Source: Helicobacter felistomachi (GTDB lineage Bacteria > Campylobacterota > Campylobacteria > Campylobacterales > Helicobacteraceae). Taken from it: a stretch of 64,000 nt of DNA. The position numbers and the translations under genes are program-made. Under the pieces are notes generated by a model. It was not told the DNA's origin, searched no databases, and saw nothing but the letters and a program-made list of their open reading frames with translations. Every line of letters starts with the position of its first letter. Position 1 is the stretch's first letter. The stretch lies in NCBI RefSeq assembly GCF_030296895.1, contig NZ_AP028022.1:1302001-1366000 (forward strand), read 5' to 3'. This document shows, piece after piece, positions 24,810 to 34,209 of this stretch.

Positions 24810-26192
24810 ATGGTTACCACGCGCTTTGCCCCTTCGCCTACGGGGCATTTACACATAGGGGGCTTGAGAACTGCCCTTTTCAACTACCTTTACGCCCGCT
24901 CTTGTGGGGGGAAGTTTTATTTACGCATTGAGGACACAGATTTAGATCGCAATGTCCAGGAAGCCACAGAGGCGATTTTAAAGGCGTTTGAATGGGTTGG
25001 GCTAGAAGTCGATGGGGAGATTCTCTACCAATCACAAAGGCTAGACATTTACCAACGCTACATCCAGCAACTCTTAGACGAGGGCAAGGCGTATTATTGC
25101 TACATGTCTAAGGAAGAGTTAGAGGCTTTAAGAGAAGCGCAAAAAGCGCAAGGCTTGACTCCCCGCTACGATCGCCGTTATAGAGATTTTAAAGGCACGC
25201 CCCCTAGTGGGATCGAGCCCGTGGTGCGCATCAAAGCCCCCTTAAGTGGCGCAGTGCATTTTAAAGACGGCGTGAAGGGGGAGGTGTGCGTGCAAGCCAG
25301 CGAATTGGACGACTTTGTGATCGCCCGCTCGAATGGCGTGCCGACTTATAATTTTGTCGTTACTATTGACGATGCCTTAATGGGGATCAGCGATGTGATC
25401 CGCGGGGACGACCACTTAAGCAACACGCCTAAACAAATCCTTTTATACCAAGCCCTAGGTTTTAAAGTCCCTAACTTCTACCATGTACCCATGATTTTAA
25501 ACGAAAAGGGGCATAAACTCAGCAAACGAGATGGGGCGATGGGAGTGATGGATTATAAGAGTTTGGGCTATCTTAAGGACGCGCTCTTAAACTTTTTGGT
25601 GCGCTTAGGCTGGAGCCACAACGATCAAGAGATTTTTAGCCTGCAAGAGATGAAAGAGTTTTTTAACCCCAAAGATTTAAACAGCGCGCCTAGTTGCTTT
25701 AGCCCCCATAAGCTAGACTGGCTCAACAGCCACTACATCAAAGAAAGCCCCCTAGATCAGCTCAAAGCGTTGCTGGCAGAATTTAACCTACCCAGCAGCT
25801 TTAACACTCTAAGCCCGGCGCAACAAGACGCGTTGCTAGAGGCTCTAAAAAGTCGGGTTGGCACTTTAAGGGAAATGGCAACCGAGATTGCTAAGGTGTT
25901 AAACGCCCCCACAAGCTACGCCTTAAACAAGCTCAAAAACAGAGATCAAGCCCTAGAGGTGTTAAAAACCCTAATGGCAGGCTTGAAAGAGCAGGATTTT
26001 AGCAGTGTAGAAAGCCTAGATGCCACCTTGCACGCCCTTATGGAAAACAAGGGGCTTAAGGCAGGGGCACTGATGTTGCCTCTACGAATCGCCCTGCTTG
26101 GAGAAGCGGGGGGGATTGGGGTTAAAGAAGCCTTGTTTGTGCTAGGCTTTCAAGCAAGCCTAGAGCGGTTAAAGGCGTTTTTAGCAAGTTAG
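24810..26192 (+). CDS. gltX: Glutamyl-tRNA synthetase (GltX1 type)
   Basis: The 460-residue class I synthetase has the HIGH-like motif RFAPSPTGHLHIGG at the start and KLSKRDG in place of KMSKS near residue 240. YNFVVTIDDALMGI and RGDDHLSNTPKQI complete the catalytic fold. It charges tRNA(Glu). Helicobacter has two GltX enzymes; GltX2 charges tRNA(Gln) for later amidation by GatCAB. Sequence features such as SKEELEALRE and SAPSCFSPHKLDWLN look closer to GltX1, but the assignment rests on memory. The gene has its own promoter and ends four bases into the convergent outer-membrane-protein gene. Confidence 0.9.
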   Translation: MVTTRFAPSPTGHLHIGGLRTALFNYLYARSCGGKFYLRIEDTDLDRNVQEATEAILKAFEWVGLEVDGEILYQSQRLDIYQRYIQQLLDEGKAYYCYMSKEELEALREAQKAQGLTPRYDRRYRDFKGTPPSGIEPVVRIKAPLSGAVHFKDGVKGEVCVQASELDDFVIARSNGVPTYNFVVTIDDALMGISDVIRGDDHLSNTPKQILLYQALGFKVPNFYHVPMILNEKGHKLSKRDGAMGVMDYKSLGYLKDALLNFLVRLGWSHNDQEIFSLQEMKEFFNPKDLNSAPSCFSPHKLDWLNSHYIKESPLDQLKALLAEFNLPSSFNTLSPAQQDALLEALKSRVGTLREMATEIAKVLNAPTSYALNKLKNRDQALEVLKTLMAGLKEQDFSSVESLDATLHALMENKGLKAGALMLPLRIALLGEAGGIGVKEALFVLGFQASLERLKAFLAS

Positions 26193-27510
26193 AGTCTGTG
26201 GTTGTGGCTTCTGATGAAGTCCACAAGTTGGCGGGTGTCGATGCCCACAGTCACGAATTGTTGGAAAGTGGTGTACCAGTGTCCGCCATGTCCGTTTAAG
26301 CTGTGCCCGTTGCCCCCACCCATGAAGTTGAAGAAGCAGTCCGCGCGCACGCTGAGGTACTTGTTTTTATAAACATAGTAAAGCGCGATGCGCTCAAAGT
26401 TAGGCGCGTGGTACCATGGCAAGCCAGTGTAGAGCGCACGCCCATAGGTGGCATAAAACTTCATTTGGGGCTTGTCGGAGAAGTAGTATTTATCGTAAAA
26501 ACCAAAGCCCTTATACTGCACATCGAAGTCGAATTGTCCCCCAAAGCTGTTGTACCACTGGCTAGCCCACAATGATCACCCGCACGCACGCAGTAGTGCT
26601 CTTGCTCGCTCATGGTGCCAAAAGAGATGGTGAATTTATCCATGAAGGGCACAAGCCGTTTGAGGTTGGTTTTGATGTAGCCATAGTAGTAAATGCGATC
26701 GAGCACGGTGGGGTTAGAGTATTGTCCAGGCACGCCTCCGTCTTTTTCGCCCGTAAAATAGGGATAACCGTTGGGCCACAGGGGAGTGTCTCCACGCATG
26801 GCTGGATCGGAGTGCCCCCCAAAGGGGTAGGGGCTACCCATGCTATAAGGGCTGGTGTTGTGGAAGGCAACCACACGTCCGCCAAAGCCCAAATAACCCT
26901 TTAAAAACGACCACTCACTCCCCCCAAAGTAGAGCATTTGGTTCATGTTGTAGTGGTTGGCGGCATATTTTTTGCCCACAACATTGTTCCAGTTGCGTCC
27001 GCCATACCAGTCGATGATAAACTCCGCCCAACCATTCCACCAGCGGTTAGGGTTGTAAACGGGTTTGTATTGGAACATCGCTCCCCTAACGGTGGGGTCT
27101 TTAAACCAAAAGAGCTTTTTAAAGGCGGCTAGGGGGTAGTTTGCCATGGTATAAGTTCTAGGGATGATGCCAATGTAGGTCCTAAAATCCTTACCCACCG
27201 CGCTGTAATACATAGTAACGCCCCAAGAGTAGGGGAAGTAGCTGATGTGGGTGTGCAGGTTTTGGATAAACCACGCCCCAAACATGATAGACTGGTGCTT
27301 GTCAAATTGAATCCCGATCTCGGGTATGATTCGGTTTTTCATGTTGACTAGACTGTTCCAGTAGGGATTGTTTTTAGCCGCCAAGTTGTAAGTAAAGCTC
27401 ATGAACTTTAAATCATAGGCAAAGGCAACGGCTTTTACTTGCGCAGGCAAGAACATAGACGCAAACGCACCGCACAGGCCAAACTTTAACACCTCTTTTA
27501 TGGTTTTCAT
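26189..27510 (-). pseudogene. Hof-like outer-membrane protein with one frameshift
   Basis: ATG 27510 (AAAGGA site upstream) starts MKTIKEVLKFGLCGAFASMF, a signal peptide. The mature part is rich in aromatic residues and alternating strands (SIMFGAWFIQNLHTHISYF, WFKDPTVRGAMFQYKP), as in the Hof family of Helicobacter outer-membrane beta-barrels. At about 26566-26570 the frame shifts. Adding one G to the GGG in TGTGGGCTAGC joins it to the second frame (SQWYNSFGGQFDFDVQYKG) and runs to 26189, for about 440 residues. As sequenced the protein loses its last quarter, including terminal barrel strands. The gene is convergent with gltX; H. pylori also has an outer-membrane protein gene beside gltX1. 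Confidence 0.7.
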
Positions 27511-27617
27511 CGCAGATCCTTTTAAAAATGAGAGACGGAAGATTTTTAACATAAAATAAATAAAATGAACCTTAAAAACTCTCATATTAAATTAAAATAA
27601 GAATTTAGTAAACCAAA

Positions 27618-27738
27618 GGGTCTATTTTGGAACATAAAGACCCATAAATCCTCTAAAAATTACGATCATTTGGAGAGATGATCCATTGAAGTAGGTTATT
27701 GTCAATTGGGGCTTATCAAGTGGGAGAGTTTAAGCCCC
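27618..27738. other. Three perfect hairpins in the intergenic region before manC
   Basis: GGGTCT/AGACCC (27618-27643), GATCAT/ATGATC (27664-27683) and GGGGCTTA/TAAGCCCC (27708-27738, 15-base loop) follow each other between two divergent genes. None is followed by a clear T run. They could be regulatory stems in a leader, a small RNA, or operator-like inverted repeats. The last one ends eight bases before the manC -10 box. Confidence 0.4.
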
Positions 27739-27745
27739 TTTGCGC

Positions 27746-27751
27746 TAGAAT
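27746..27751 (+). promoter_or_regulatory. -10 box (TAGAAT) of manC
   Basis: TTTGCGC followed by TAGAAT, 32 bases before the GTG at 27783. A TTTTAGGGG ribosome-site-like element lies between. Confidence 0.4.
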
Positions 27752-27782
27752 CGCATCTTCAGTTCTGTTTTAGGGGTTGCTT

Positions 27783-29171
27783 GTGGTGCATGTGGTGTTG
27801 AGTGGGGGGAGTGGCAAGAGATTATGGCCTTTAAGTCGGGAACATTTTCCTAAACAATTTTTAAAACTTTATGGGGATAACAGCCTTTTTGGGCTGGCTT
27901 TGGAGCGCTTAAACACGCCTGAAGCTCAATTTTTAGTGGTGTGCAATGAAGCGCATTACTTCCACGCTCTAGAAGAGATCACAAAAGCCCATTTAGAAAA
28001 GCGCACGCAATTTTTGCTAGAGAGTGCAGGCAAGAACACCATGAACGCCTTGATGCTTGCCGCTTTGGAGTGCAGCCCTGATGAGATTTTAGTCATCAGC
28101 CCCACAGACCATTTAATGGAGAAAGAGGCGTTCAATACGGCTTTAAAAACCGCCCTAGAGTGCGCTAAGGACGATCAAATGGTGCTCTTTGGAATCGCCA
28201 AGAAGCCTAGCAACCAATATGGCTTTGTGCGTTGCACCAAAGCACAAAGGGGCGTGTGTGAAGTGCTAGACTTCATAGAAAAGCCAAGCCCTGAGGAAGC
28301 CTCTAAATTGCAACAAGAGGGCGGGGATTTTTATATCAACAGCGGCATGTTTGTCTTTAAAGCCGGGGTGTTTTTACAAGCCTGTTTGCAACACGCCCCC
28401 CAAATGCTCGAGGCGTGCAAAAAGGTGTATTACAATGCCAAAAAACTGCCCACCATTTTAAAATGTGAAAACATGGATGGGTTAGAAGATGGGAGCGTGG
28501 ATGTGCTGTTGTGGCAAAAATGCAAGGGGTTAAAACTTGTGCCTTTAAACGCCCATTGGCAAGATGTGGGGCATTTTGCGAGTTTGCAAGCGAGTTTACC
28601 CGCCGACAATGCGGGCAATGTGGCGCACAACAACCCCCTTTTAAGCCTACATGCCAAGAACAACTACACCTACAGCACACCCGATAAATTAGTGTGTTTG
28701 CTCGGGTTGGAGGATTGCGTGGTGGTCGATAGCAAGGACGCTTTATTGGTCGCCACAAGGGCGCATTTAGACAGCCTTAAAGAGCTTGTGGTGTGCGTGG
28801 GGGAGAAATACCCAAACCTGCTGAAGACCTACCCCCTAGAATACCGCCCGTGGGGGAGCTTTGAAGTGTTGTTAGAATGCCCCTTTTTTAAAGTGAAACT
28901 CTTAGAGATCGCGCCGCATAAACGCCTCAGTCTACAAAAGCACCAGCACAGAAGCGAGCACTGGGTCGTGGTGGAGGGGGTGGCGCGTGTCGTGGTGGGC
29001 GAACAGTCTTTGAGCGTGCCGACCAATGAGAGCGTGTTTATCAAGCAGGGACAAATCCACAGACTAGGCAACGACACCGATGAGCCCCTAAAAATCTTAG
29101 AAGTGCAATGTGGGGCGATTTTAGATGAAAGCGACATTGAACGCTTACACGATGACTACCAACGACCTTAA
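27783..29171 (+). CDS. manC: Mannose-1-phosphate guanylyltransferase / mannose-6-phosphate isomerase
   Basis: Two domains: residues 1 to about 290 are a nucleotidyltransferase with VLSGGSGKRLWPLSRE, FPKQFLKL and ISPTDHLM; residues about 340 to 460 are a cupin-type isomerase with EYRPWGSFEVL, KRLSLQKHQHRSEHWVVV and the metal-binding histidines. It makes GDP-mannose, the precursor of GDP-fucose and of mannose residues in lipopolysaccharide. GTG 27783 is chosen for its spacing from AGGGG; a TTG at 27777 is possible. In H. pylori gmd and a fucose synthase gene follow; here the next gene, gmd, is wrecked. Confidence 0.9.
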   Translation: MVHVVLSGGSGKRLWPLSREHFPKQFLKLYGDNSLFGLALERLNTPEAQFLVVCNEAHYFHALEEITKAHLEKRTQFLLESAGKNTMNALMLAALECSPDEILVISPTDHLMEKEAFNTALKTALECAKDDQMVLFGIAKKPSNQYGFVRCTKAQRGVCEVLDFIEKPSPEEASKLQQEGGDFYINSGMFVFKAGVFLQACLQHAPQMLEACKKVYYNAKKLPTILKCENMDGLEDGSVDVLLWQKCKGLKLVPLNAHWQDVGHFASLQASLPADNAGNVAHNNPLLSLHAKNNYTYSTPDKLVCLLGLEDCVVVDSKDALLVATRAHLDSLKELVVCVGEKYPNLLKTYPLEYRPWGSFEVLLECPFFKVKLLEIAPHKRLSLQKHQHRSEHWVVVEGVARVVVGEQSLSVPTNESVFIKQGQIHRLGNDTDEPLKILEVQCGAILDESDIERLHDDYQRP

Positions 29172-29177
29172 AAGAAC

Positions 29178-30211
29178 ATGATGGCAAGAAAAACCGCCCT
29201 AATCACGGGCATTATTTGGGCTATGAAGTGCATGGCATTAAAGGCGCAGCTCGTCTTTTAACACCGCCACGCCCATAAAAACCGCTTCTTCTTGCATTAT
29301 GGCGATCTGACCGACTCGAGCAACCAAACCTGATCGCCAAAGTCCAGCCCACAGAGTTTTACAACCTTGCCGCCCAAAGCCATGTGCAAGTGTCCTTTGA
29401 GATGCCCGAATACACGGCGAATGTGGATGCGTTGGGGACATCGCGTATCTTAGAGGCGATGCGCTTTTTAGACCTAAAAGACACCCGCTTTTACCAGACC
29501 AGCACCTCTGAACTTTACGGAGAAGTCTTGCAAACGCCACAAAATGAGAACACCCCCTTTAACCCACGAAGCCCCTACGCTGTGGCTAAACTCTATGCCT
29601 ATTACATTACTAAGAATTATAGAGAAGCCTACAACATGTTTGCGGTCAATGGGATTTTATTCAACCACGAAAGCCCCATGCGCGGCGAAACCTTTGTGAC
29701 GCGCAAAATCACAATGGCTTTAAGCCGCATTGTTTTGGGCTTGCAAGAGTGCTTGTATTTAGGCAATTTGGACGCAAAACGCGACTATGGACACGCTAAA
29801 GACTATGTCAAAGCCATGCATTTGATTTTACAGCATGACAAGCCCGTGGATCATGTCGTGGCAAGCGGACAGACGATGACCATTAGAGACTTTGTTTTAC
29901 TGGCATGTGAAAAGCTGGGGCTCAAGCTGGAGTTTCAAGGCAGTGGGCTGGAGGAAAAGGGGGTTTTGTTAGACTTCACACCCAGCCCCCTTTTAAACGG
30001 GCTAAAGCCCGTTGCCCTACAAAAAGGGCAGGTGTTGGTGCGCGTAGATGCCCGCTATTTCCGCCCCACTGAAGTGGATTTGCTCTTAGGCGATCCCTCT
30101 AAAATTGAAAGAGAGTTAGGCTGGCAAAGAGAGTTTAGCGTGCAAGATTTAGTGCTAGACATGCTGCAAAGCGATTTGGAGTTGGCCCGCAAAGAGTCTT
30201 TAACTAAGTAG
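29178..30211 (+). pseudogene. gmd: GDP-mannose 4,6-dehydratase, decayed at the N-terminus
   Basis: The intact C-terminal part (from 29384) carries [20 protein letters not shown], the catalytic [10 protein letters not shown] and [17 protein letters not shown], all typical of Gmd. The N-terminus is broken: after MARKTALITGI the glycine-rich NAD-binding loop and the following helix are deleted. GYEVHGIK, then [14 protein letters not shown], then [16 protein letters not shown] appear in successive frames with stops between them. At least one deletion and two shifts are needed to explain this, so it is not a sequencing slip. GDP-mannose cannot be turned into GDP-4-keto-6-deoxymannose by this gene. 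Its 3' end overlaps the convergent MATE gene by eight bases. Confidence 0.85.
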
Positions 30212-31481
30212 CAAAACGCCCGGGCTTTTTCCATATGCCCTTTTTGTAGGCAATGTAGAAAAAGCCCGCCCGCATAAAGGTTTCAAAGCAAATCAGCACA
30301 AAGAACCACCGCACAGAAAGCCCAAAACGCCACAAAATAAACATGGGTAAAATCCGCAAACTCCACAGGCTAGCGGTGTTGATAAACAGCGACACCTTCG
30401 CCATGCCCGCCCCCCGAAACACCCCATCGAGCACAAAGAGGCACATTAAGGGCATTTGGCTAAGCCCCACCACCATTAAATACCACGCCGCCACCTGCAC
30501 GACTTCGTGATTTTGGCTAAAAATCATGGCTAAGGGTTTGGCAAAGACAATCATCGCCACGCCCAAAACCCCGAGCAACACTCCAGCGACTTTTAAAATT
30601 GTGCGGATGTACTCTTGCGCCCTGTTGACTTGATTAGCCCCTAAATGTTGCCCCACGAGCACCATACACGCAATGGTAAAGCCAAGACCGGGCATATAGC
30701 TAAAGGTTTCAATCCTTAAGCCCACTTGCATGCCCGCCAGCACTTCATTGCCATAACTTGCCACAAACTTAGACACCAAAGCCATAGAAAAGAGCGTGAG
30801 CATCCGCTCAAAGCCCGAAGGCCAGCCCACCTGCCAAGCCTTTTTAAACAGCTGGGCTTCAAAGACAAAGCGAAATTTTAGGGGGTTGTGCTTTTTAAGA
30901 TTAATGGCAATGAAAAGCAAAAACAACTCTAAAAACGCCACCGCCACGCTCGCCACCCCTGCCCCCCGAATGTCTAAACGCACAAAGCCAAAATGCCCGA
31001 AAATCAAGGCATCGTTTAAGAACAGGCAAAGCGTGCTCATGAGGATTTTCAGCACAAAGGGGGTTAAAGTGTCGGACAAACTTGCCAGCGCGCTTGCCAT
31101 GGTGTTTTTAATGAAAATGGCGGGCATCGCCCAAATGAGGATTTGTAAATACTCTTTGGCCAGCTGTCTTGCTGTGCCTGTGATCCCCATCCACGCCACA
31201 AAGGAGCCAATGCCTAAAAAGCCCACGACCCCTGCCAGCGCGCAAATTCCGCAAGCCCCGATTAAAATGCTTGAATACCCGATCGCGACCAATTCGGTGT
31301 CTTTCGCTCCCACTAAACGACTCAGTGTGGCGTTTGTGCCTATGTAAAAAATAGAGTTTAGGGCGTAAAAGAGCATGATATACTGCAAGCCCACGCCCAT
31401 CGCCACGATGTGGTTATCGGAGAGTTTCCCCATGAAGACTACAGACACGGCTAACACAAAGATTTCTAAAAAATTATTCAC
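30204..31481 (-). CDS. MATE family multidrug/solute exporter
   Basis: A hydrophobic protein of at least 425 residues with eleven to twelve membrane helices. Segments such as [33 protein letters not shown] and [13 protein letters not shown] in the two homologous halves mark a NorM-like MATE transporter that expels cationic compounds with sodium or proton inflow. The GTG at 31481 lies inside what should be the first helix. In-frame sequence continues upstream ([18 protein letters not shown]) to about 31541 without a standard start, so the true start is uncertain and may overlap the NhaC-like gene's end. Same strand and adjacent to NhaC-like, aguB and speA. Confidence 0.82.
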   Translation of the reverse strand: MNNFLEIFVLAVSVVFMGKLSDNHIVAMGVGLQYIMLFYALNSIFYIGTNATLSRLVGAKDTELVAIGYSSILIGACGICALAGVVGFLGIGSFVAWMGITGTARQLAKEYLQILIWAMPAIFIKNTMASALASLSDTLTPFVLKILMSTLCLFLNDALIFGHFGFVRLDIRGAGVASVAVAFLELFLLFIAINLKKHNPLKFRFVFEAQLFKKAWQVGWPSGFERMLTLFSMALVSKFVASYGNEVLAGMQVGLRIETFSYMPGLGFTIACMVLVGQHLGANQVNRAQEYIRTILKVAGVLLGVLGVAMIVFAKPLAMIFSQNHEVVQVAAWYLMVVGLSQMPLMCLFVLDGVFRGAGMAKVSLFINTASLWSLRILPMFILWRFGLSVRWFFVLICFETFMRAGFFYIAYKKGIWKKPGRFAT

Positions 31482-31537
31482 TCCAGAGGGGATCGCCAGC
31501 TTTAAAATGCGCCTTAAACGCCACCACTTTTGTGCTT

Positions 31538-32830
31538 TTATAATAGCAACGCTCCCACCACTCCAAAGATCATCAAGGGGATGTTATAAACTAAAAATGT
31601 GGGGATGCAGGTGTCGTAAATGTGGTTGTGTTGTCCATCGGCGTTGAGTCCCGTAGTGGACCCTATGGTGCTATCTGAAGCTGGTGAACCCGCATCGCCT
31701 AGTCCCGCTGCGATGCCTATGAGCAAAATGGTCGCCTTTGTGTCAAAGCCCAATGCCAAACACAAGGGGCAATAAAAAGTCGCAATGATGGGGAGCGTGC
31801 CAAAGGAAGTCCCTATGCCTAGCGTGATGAATAGCCCAATCACTAGCATAATCACAGCCCCGGCAAACTTGCCTGAAATCGCCCCACTGGCAATGTGTAC
31901 CAAATCCGTGATGGCGTGTGTCTTTTGCAAAACTTCGCCAAAGCCTGAGGCCACAAGCATGACAAAGGCGACAAAGGCCATCATCTTCACGCCTTCATCG
32001 ATCACGCTGTCCATTTGCCCCCACTTAATCACCCCCACGAGCATCACCATCAGCCCGATAAACGCCCCAAGCGGTAAAGAGCCCGTAGCGATCTGCACCA
32101 CAAAGGCTAAAACAATGCCGACTAAAGCGAGATAGTCTTTTGTTTGCAATTTCAACTCTTCATGGGTGGTGCTTTCTAGGCGGTCTTCATAGAAGCGGGG
32201 TTTTCTATAAAGGATCAACACCGCCACCACAAGGCCACAGAGCATGGCTAAACCAGAAATAGACATGACCGCCACCACTTCACGAAGGTCGGTTTGTATG
32301 CCGTTTTGGCGTAGATTATCCACGATTAAATTTAAAAAAATCAACCCAAATCCAGCGGGAATAGTCATATAAGGGGCTTCTAAACCAAAGGTGAGCGCAC
32401 ACGCCACCGCCCGCCTGTCAACCTTTAAACGGTTCATTAAATGGAGTAGTGGGGGGATTAAAATGGGGATGAAGGCGATGTGCACGGGGATTAGGTTTTG
32501 CGAAAAGCAGGCGATGAAGGCGATTAAAAAGCAAAAAATCGTGCGTTTTTGATCCAACCAGCCCACAAGCCTAAACAAAACCACTTTCATTAAGTTGCCG
32601 CTGGAAATAGTAACCGCTAGGGCACCCAGCAAAACATAACTCAAAGCCGTTTCTAAATTGCCCCGCATGCCATTAATCATGACTTGAGTGGTGTCTACAA
32701 ACCCTAGTCCGCCCATAAGCCCCCCCACAAGCGTGGCGCTGATGATCGCAAGCAAGATATTCAAGCGGGCAAGGCTTAAACCCACCATGACAAGCACGGC
32801 AACAACCGCTGGATTACTCCACAAAGCCAT
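31538..32830 (-). CDS. NhaC-like Na+/H+ antiporter family protein
   Basis: The 430-residue membrane protein has about twelve helices and the family segments GALAVTISSGNLMKVV, FGLEAPYMTIPAGFGLIFL and GLGDAGSPASDSTIGSTTGL. These belong to the NhaC/YuiF-like ion-transporter group, exchanging sodium for protons or acting on organic anions. H. pylori has a homologue next to aguB (from memory). The ATG at 32830 begins MALWSNPAVVAVL. It lies between a small secreted protein and MATE on the same strand. Confidence 0.82.
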   Translation of the reverse strand: MALWSNPAVVAVLVMVGLSLARLNILLAIISATLVGGLMGGLGFVDTTQVMINGMRGNLETALSYVLLGALAVTISSGNLMKVVLFRLVGWLDQKRTIFCFLIAFIACFSQNLIPVHIAFIPILIPPLLHLMNRLKVDRRAVACALTFGLEAPYMTIPAGFGLIFLNLIVDNLRQNGIQTDLREVVAVMSISGLAMLCGLVVAVLILYRKPRFYEDRLESTTHEELKLQTKDYLALVGIVLAFVVQIATGSLPLGAFIGLMVMLVGVIKWGQMDSVIDEGVKMMAFVAFVMLVASGFGEVLQKTHAITDLVHIASGAISGKFAGAVIMLVIGLFITLGIGTSFGTLPIIATFYCPLCLALGFDTKATILLIGIAAGLGDAGSPASDSTIGSTTGLNADGQHNHIYDTCIPTFLVYNIPLMIFGVVGALLL

Positions 32831-32869
32831 GGTGCTGCCTGCTTAACCTATTCTTGAAAATCACTCCCA

Positions 32870-33259
32870 TCATTTCTGCCTCCTGACAAGAGCATGTGCA
32901 AAATCTCGCAACGCTTCCTTGGTAGCTAGGATAAAGGGTTTAGGCATGTTGCTATCCTCTAATTCAATCCTCTTTGCTTGATAGGCACTTGCCACCTTTT
33001 CAAAACGGGATAAAACAAGAGTCCTGAGAAGATAGCATTTGTAAGGCTCGTCCAATCTATCGCAGATCGCCCCCGTGAAAAGCGTGGAGTGATCGCCTTG
33101 CAAGGCCAAATTATGGCTCGTGATGGCCGAGCGCATAAAATGCGTAGCTAAGACTTGACTAAGGAATCCATCGCTTCTTAGTGTGGAATAAGCACTTAAT
33201 AAAGACGGGCTCAACACTGCAAAAACCAAAAACACCAATTTTAAGACTTTGAAACGCAT
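32870..33259 (-). CDS. Secreted or periplasmic unknown protein (129 aa)
   Basis: A clear signal peptide (MRFKVLKLVFLVFAVLSPSLLSA) is followed by about 105 residues, mostly helical, with two cysteines in FTGAICDRLDEPYKCYL that could form a disulfide. No family recognised. It starts two bases after the aguB stop on the same strand, so it is likely co-transcribed with the polyamine genes. Confidence 0.65.
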   Translation of the reverse strand: MRFKVLKLVFLVFAVLSPSLLSAYSTLRSDGFLSQVLATHFMRSAITSHNLALQGDHSTLFTGAICDRLDEPYKCYLLRTLVLSRFEKVASAYQAKRIELEDSNMPKPFILATKEALRDFAHALVRRQK

Positions 33260-33260
33260 G

Positions 33261-34172
33261 TTAGTCCACCACCCGTCTTGTGAGAGGTTTGTAGGTGTCT
33301 ATGCGCCGATCCCTAAAAAAGGGCCACATTTGGCGCACCCTTGCACTTTCATCTAAATCAATGCATGTATATAAAATCTCTTCTTCAAAGCCCGCTTGGG
33401 CTAATTCTTTACCAAACGCCCCACACACAAAACTGGAGCCAAAGAACTCTAATCCACTGGTCTTGCCCGAGGGGTCTGGCTCAAAGCCCACCCGATTAGA
33501 CGCGATCACGGGGATCGTGTTGGCGATGCTATGCCCTTTTTGCACCCCCATCCACGCCTGCCTTTGCAGGGCCTTTTCTTCTAAATCCTCGCTCTCTTCA
33601 TCACAAAACCACCCAATCGCACTCGGGTAAATCAAAATGTCCGCCTTTTGCAAGGCCATCAGTCTTGCTGCCTCTGGATACCATTGATCCCAACACACCA
33701 AAACCCCTAAATTGCCCACACTGCTAGCAATGGGGGCGTATCGATCCCCGGGGGTGAAGTAGAATTTTTCATAAAATCTTGGGTCATCGGGGATATGCAT
33801 TTTTCTTTGCACCCCTAATAACTTGCCGTCCTTTTCAAACACCACCGCCGTGTTGTGATACACCCCCACCATGCGCTCCTCAAAGAGTGAGCCCACCAAC
33901 ACCACTTCGTGCGCCTTAGCCAGCCCGCTTAAGAAATTACACTGCGCCTTAAACTCCCGCGCCCACGCAAAATACTTAGGGTCTTCGTGCTGACAAAAGT
34001 AAGGGTAGGGGTGCAATTCAGGCAAGACCACTAAATCCAAATGGGGATGCTGTGCCTTTGCTTGCGCCAAAAGCTGCGTAGTGTGCTCTAAAGTGGCTTG
34101 CACGCTGCCTTGATAGCCATGCTGTAAAATGGCGACTTCGATGGTGTTTAAATTAAAATCCATAAAAACCAT
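33261..34172 (-). CDS. aguB: N-carbamoylputrescine amidase (nitrilase family)
   Basis: The 303-residue enzyme has the nitrilase triad: Glu in LPELHPYPYFC, Lys in RKMHIPDDPRFYEK and Cys in VLVCWDQWYPEAARL. These surroundings match N-carbamoylputrescine amidases, which release putrescine in the arginine decarboxylase route. ATG 34172 has AGGGAG eight bases upstream. A minus-strand TATAAT at 34200-34195 gives it its own promoter. It follows speA directly, linking both to polyamine synthesis. The middle enzyme, agmatine deiminase (aguA), is not in this window. Confidence 0.9.
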   Translation of the reverse strand: MVFMDFNLNTIEVAILQHGYQGSVQATLEHTTQLLAQAKAQHPHLDLVVLPELHPYPYFCQHEDPKYFAWAREFKAQCNFLSGLAKAHEVVLVGSLFEERMVGVYHNTAVVFEKDGKLLGVQRKMHIPDDPRFYEKFYFTPGDRYAPIASSVGNLGVLVCWDQWYPEAARLMALQKADILIYPSAIGWFCDEESEDLEEKALQRQAWMGVQKGHSIANTIPVIASNRVGFEPDPSGKTSGLEFFGSSFVCGAFGKELAQAGFEEEILYTCIDLDESARVRQMWPFFRDRRIDTYKPLTRRVVD

Positions 34173-34209
34173 GTGCGCTCCCTAAAAAAGATAAATTATA
34201 ACAAAAAAC

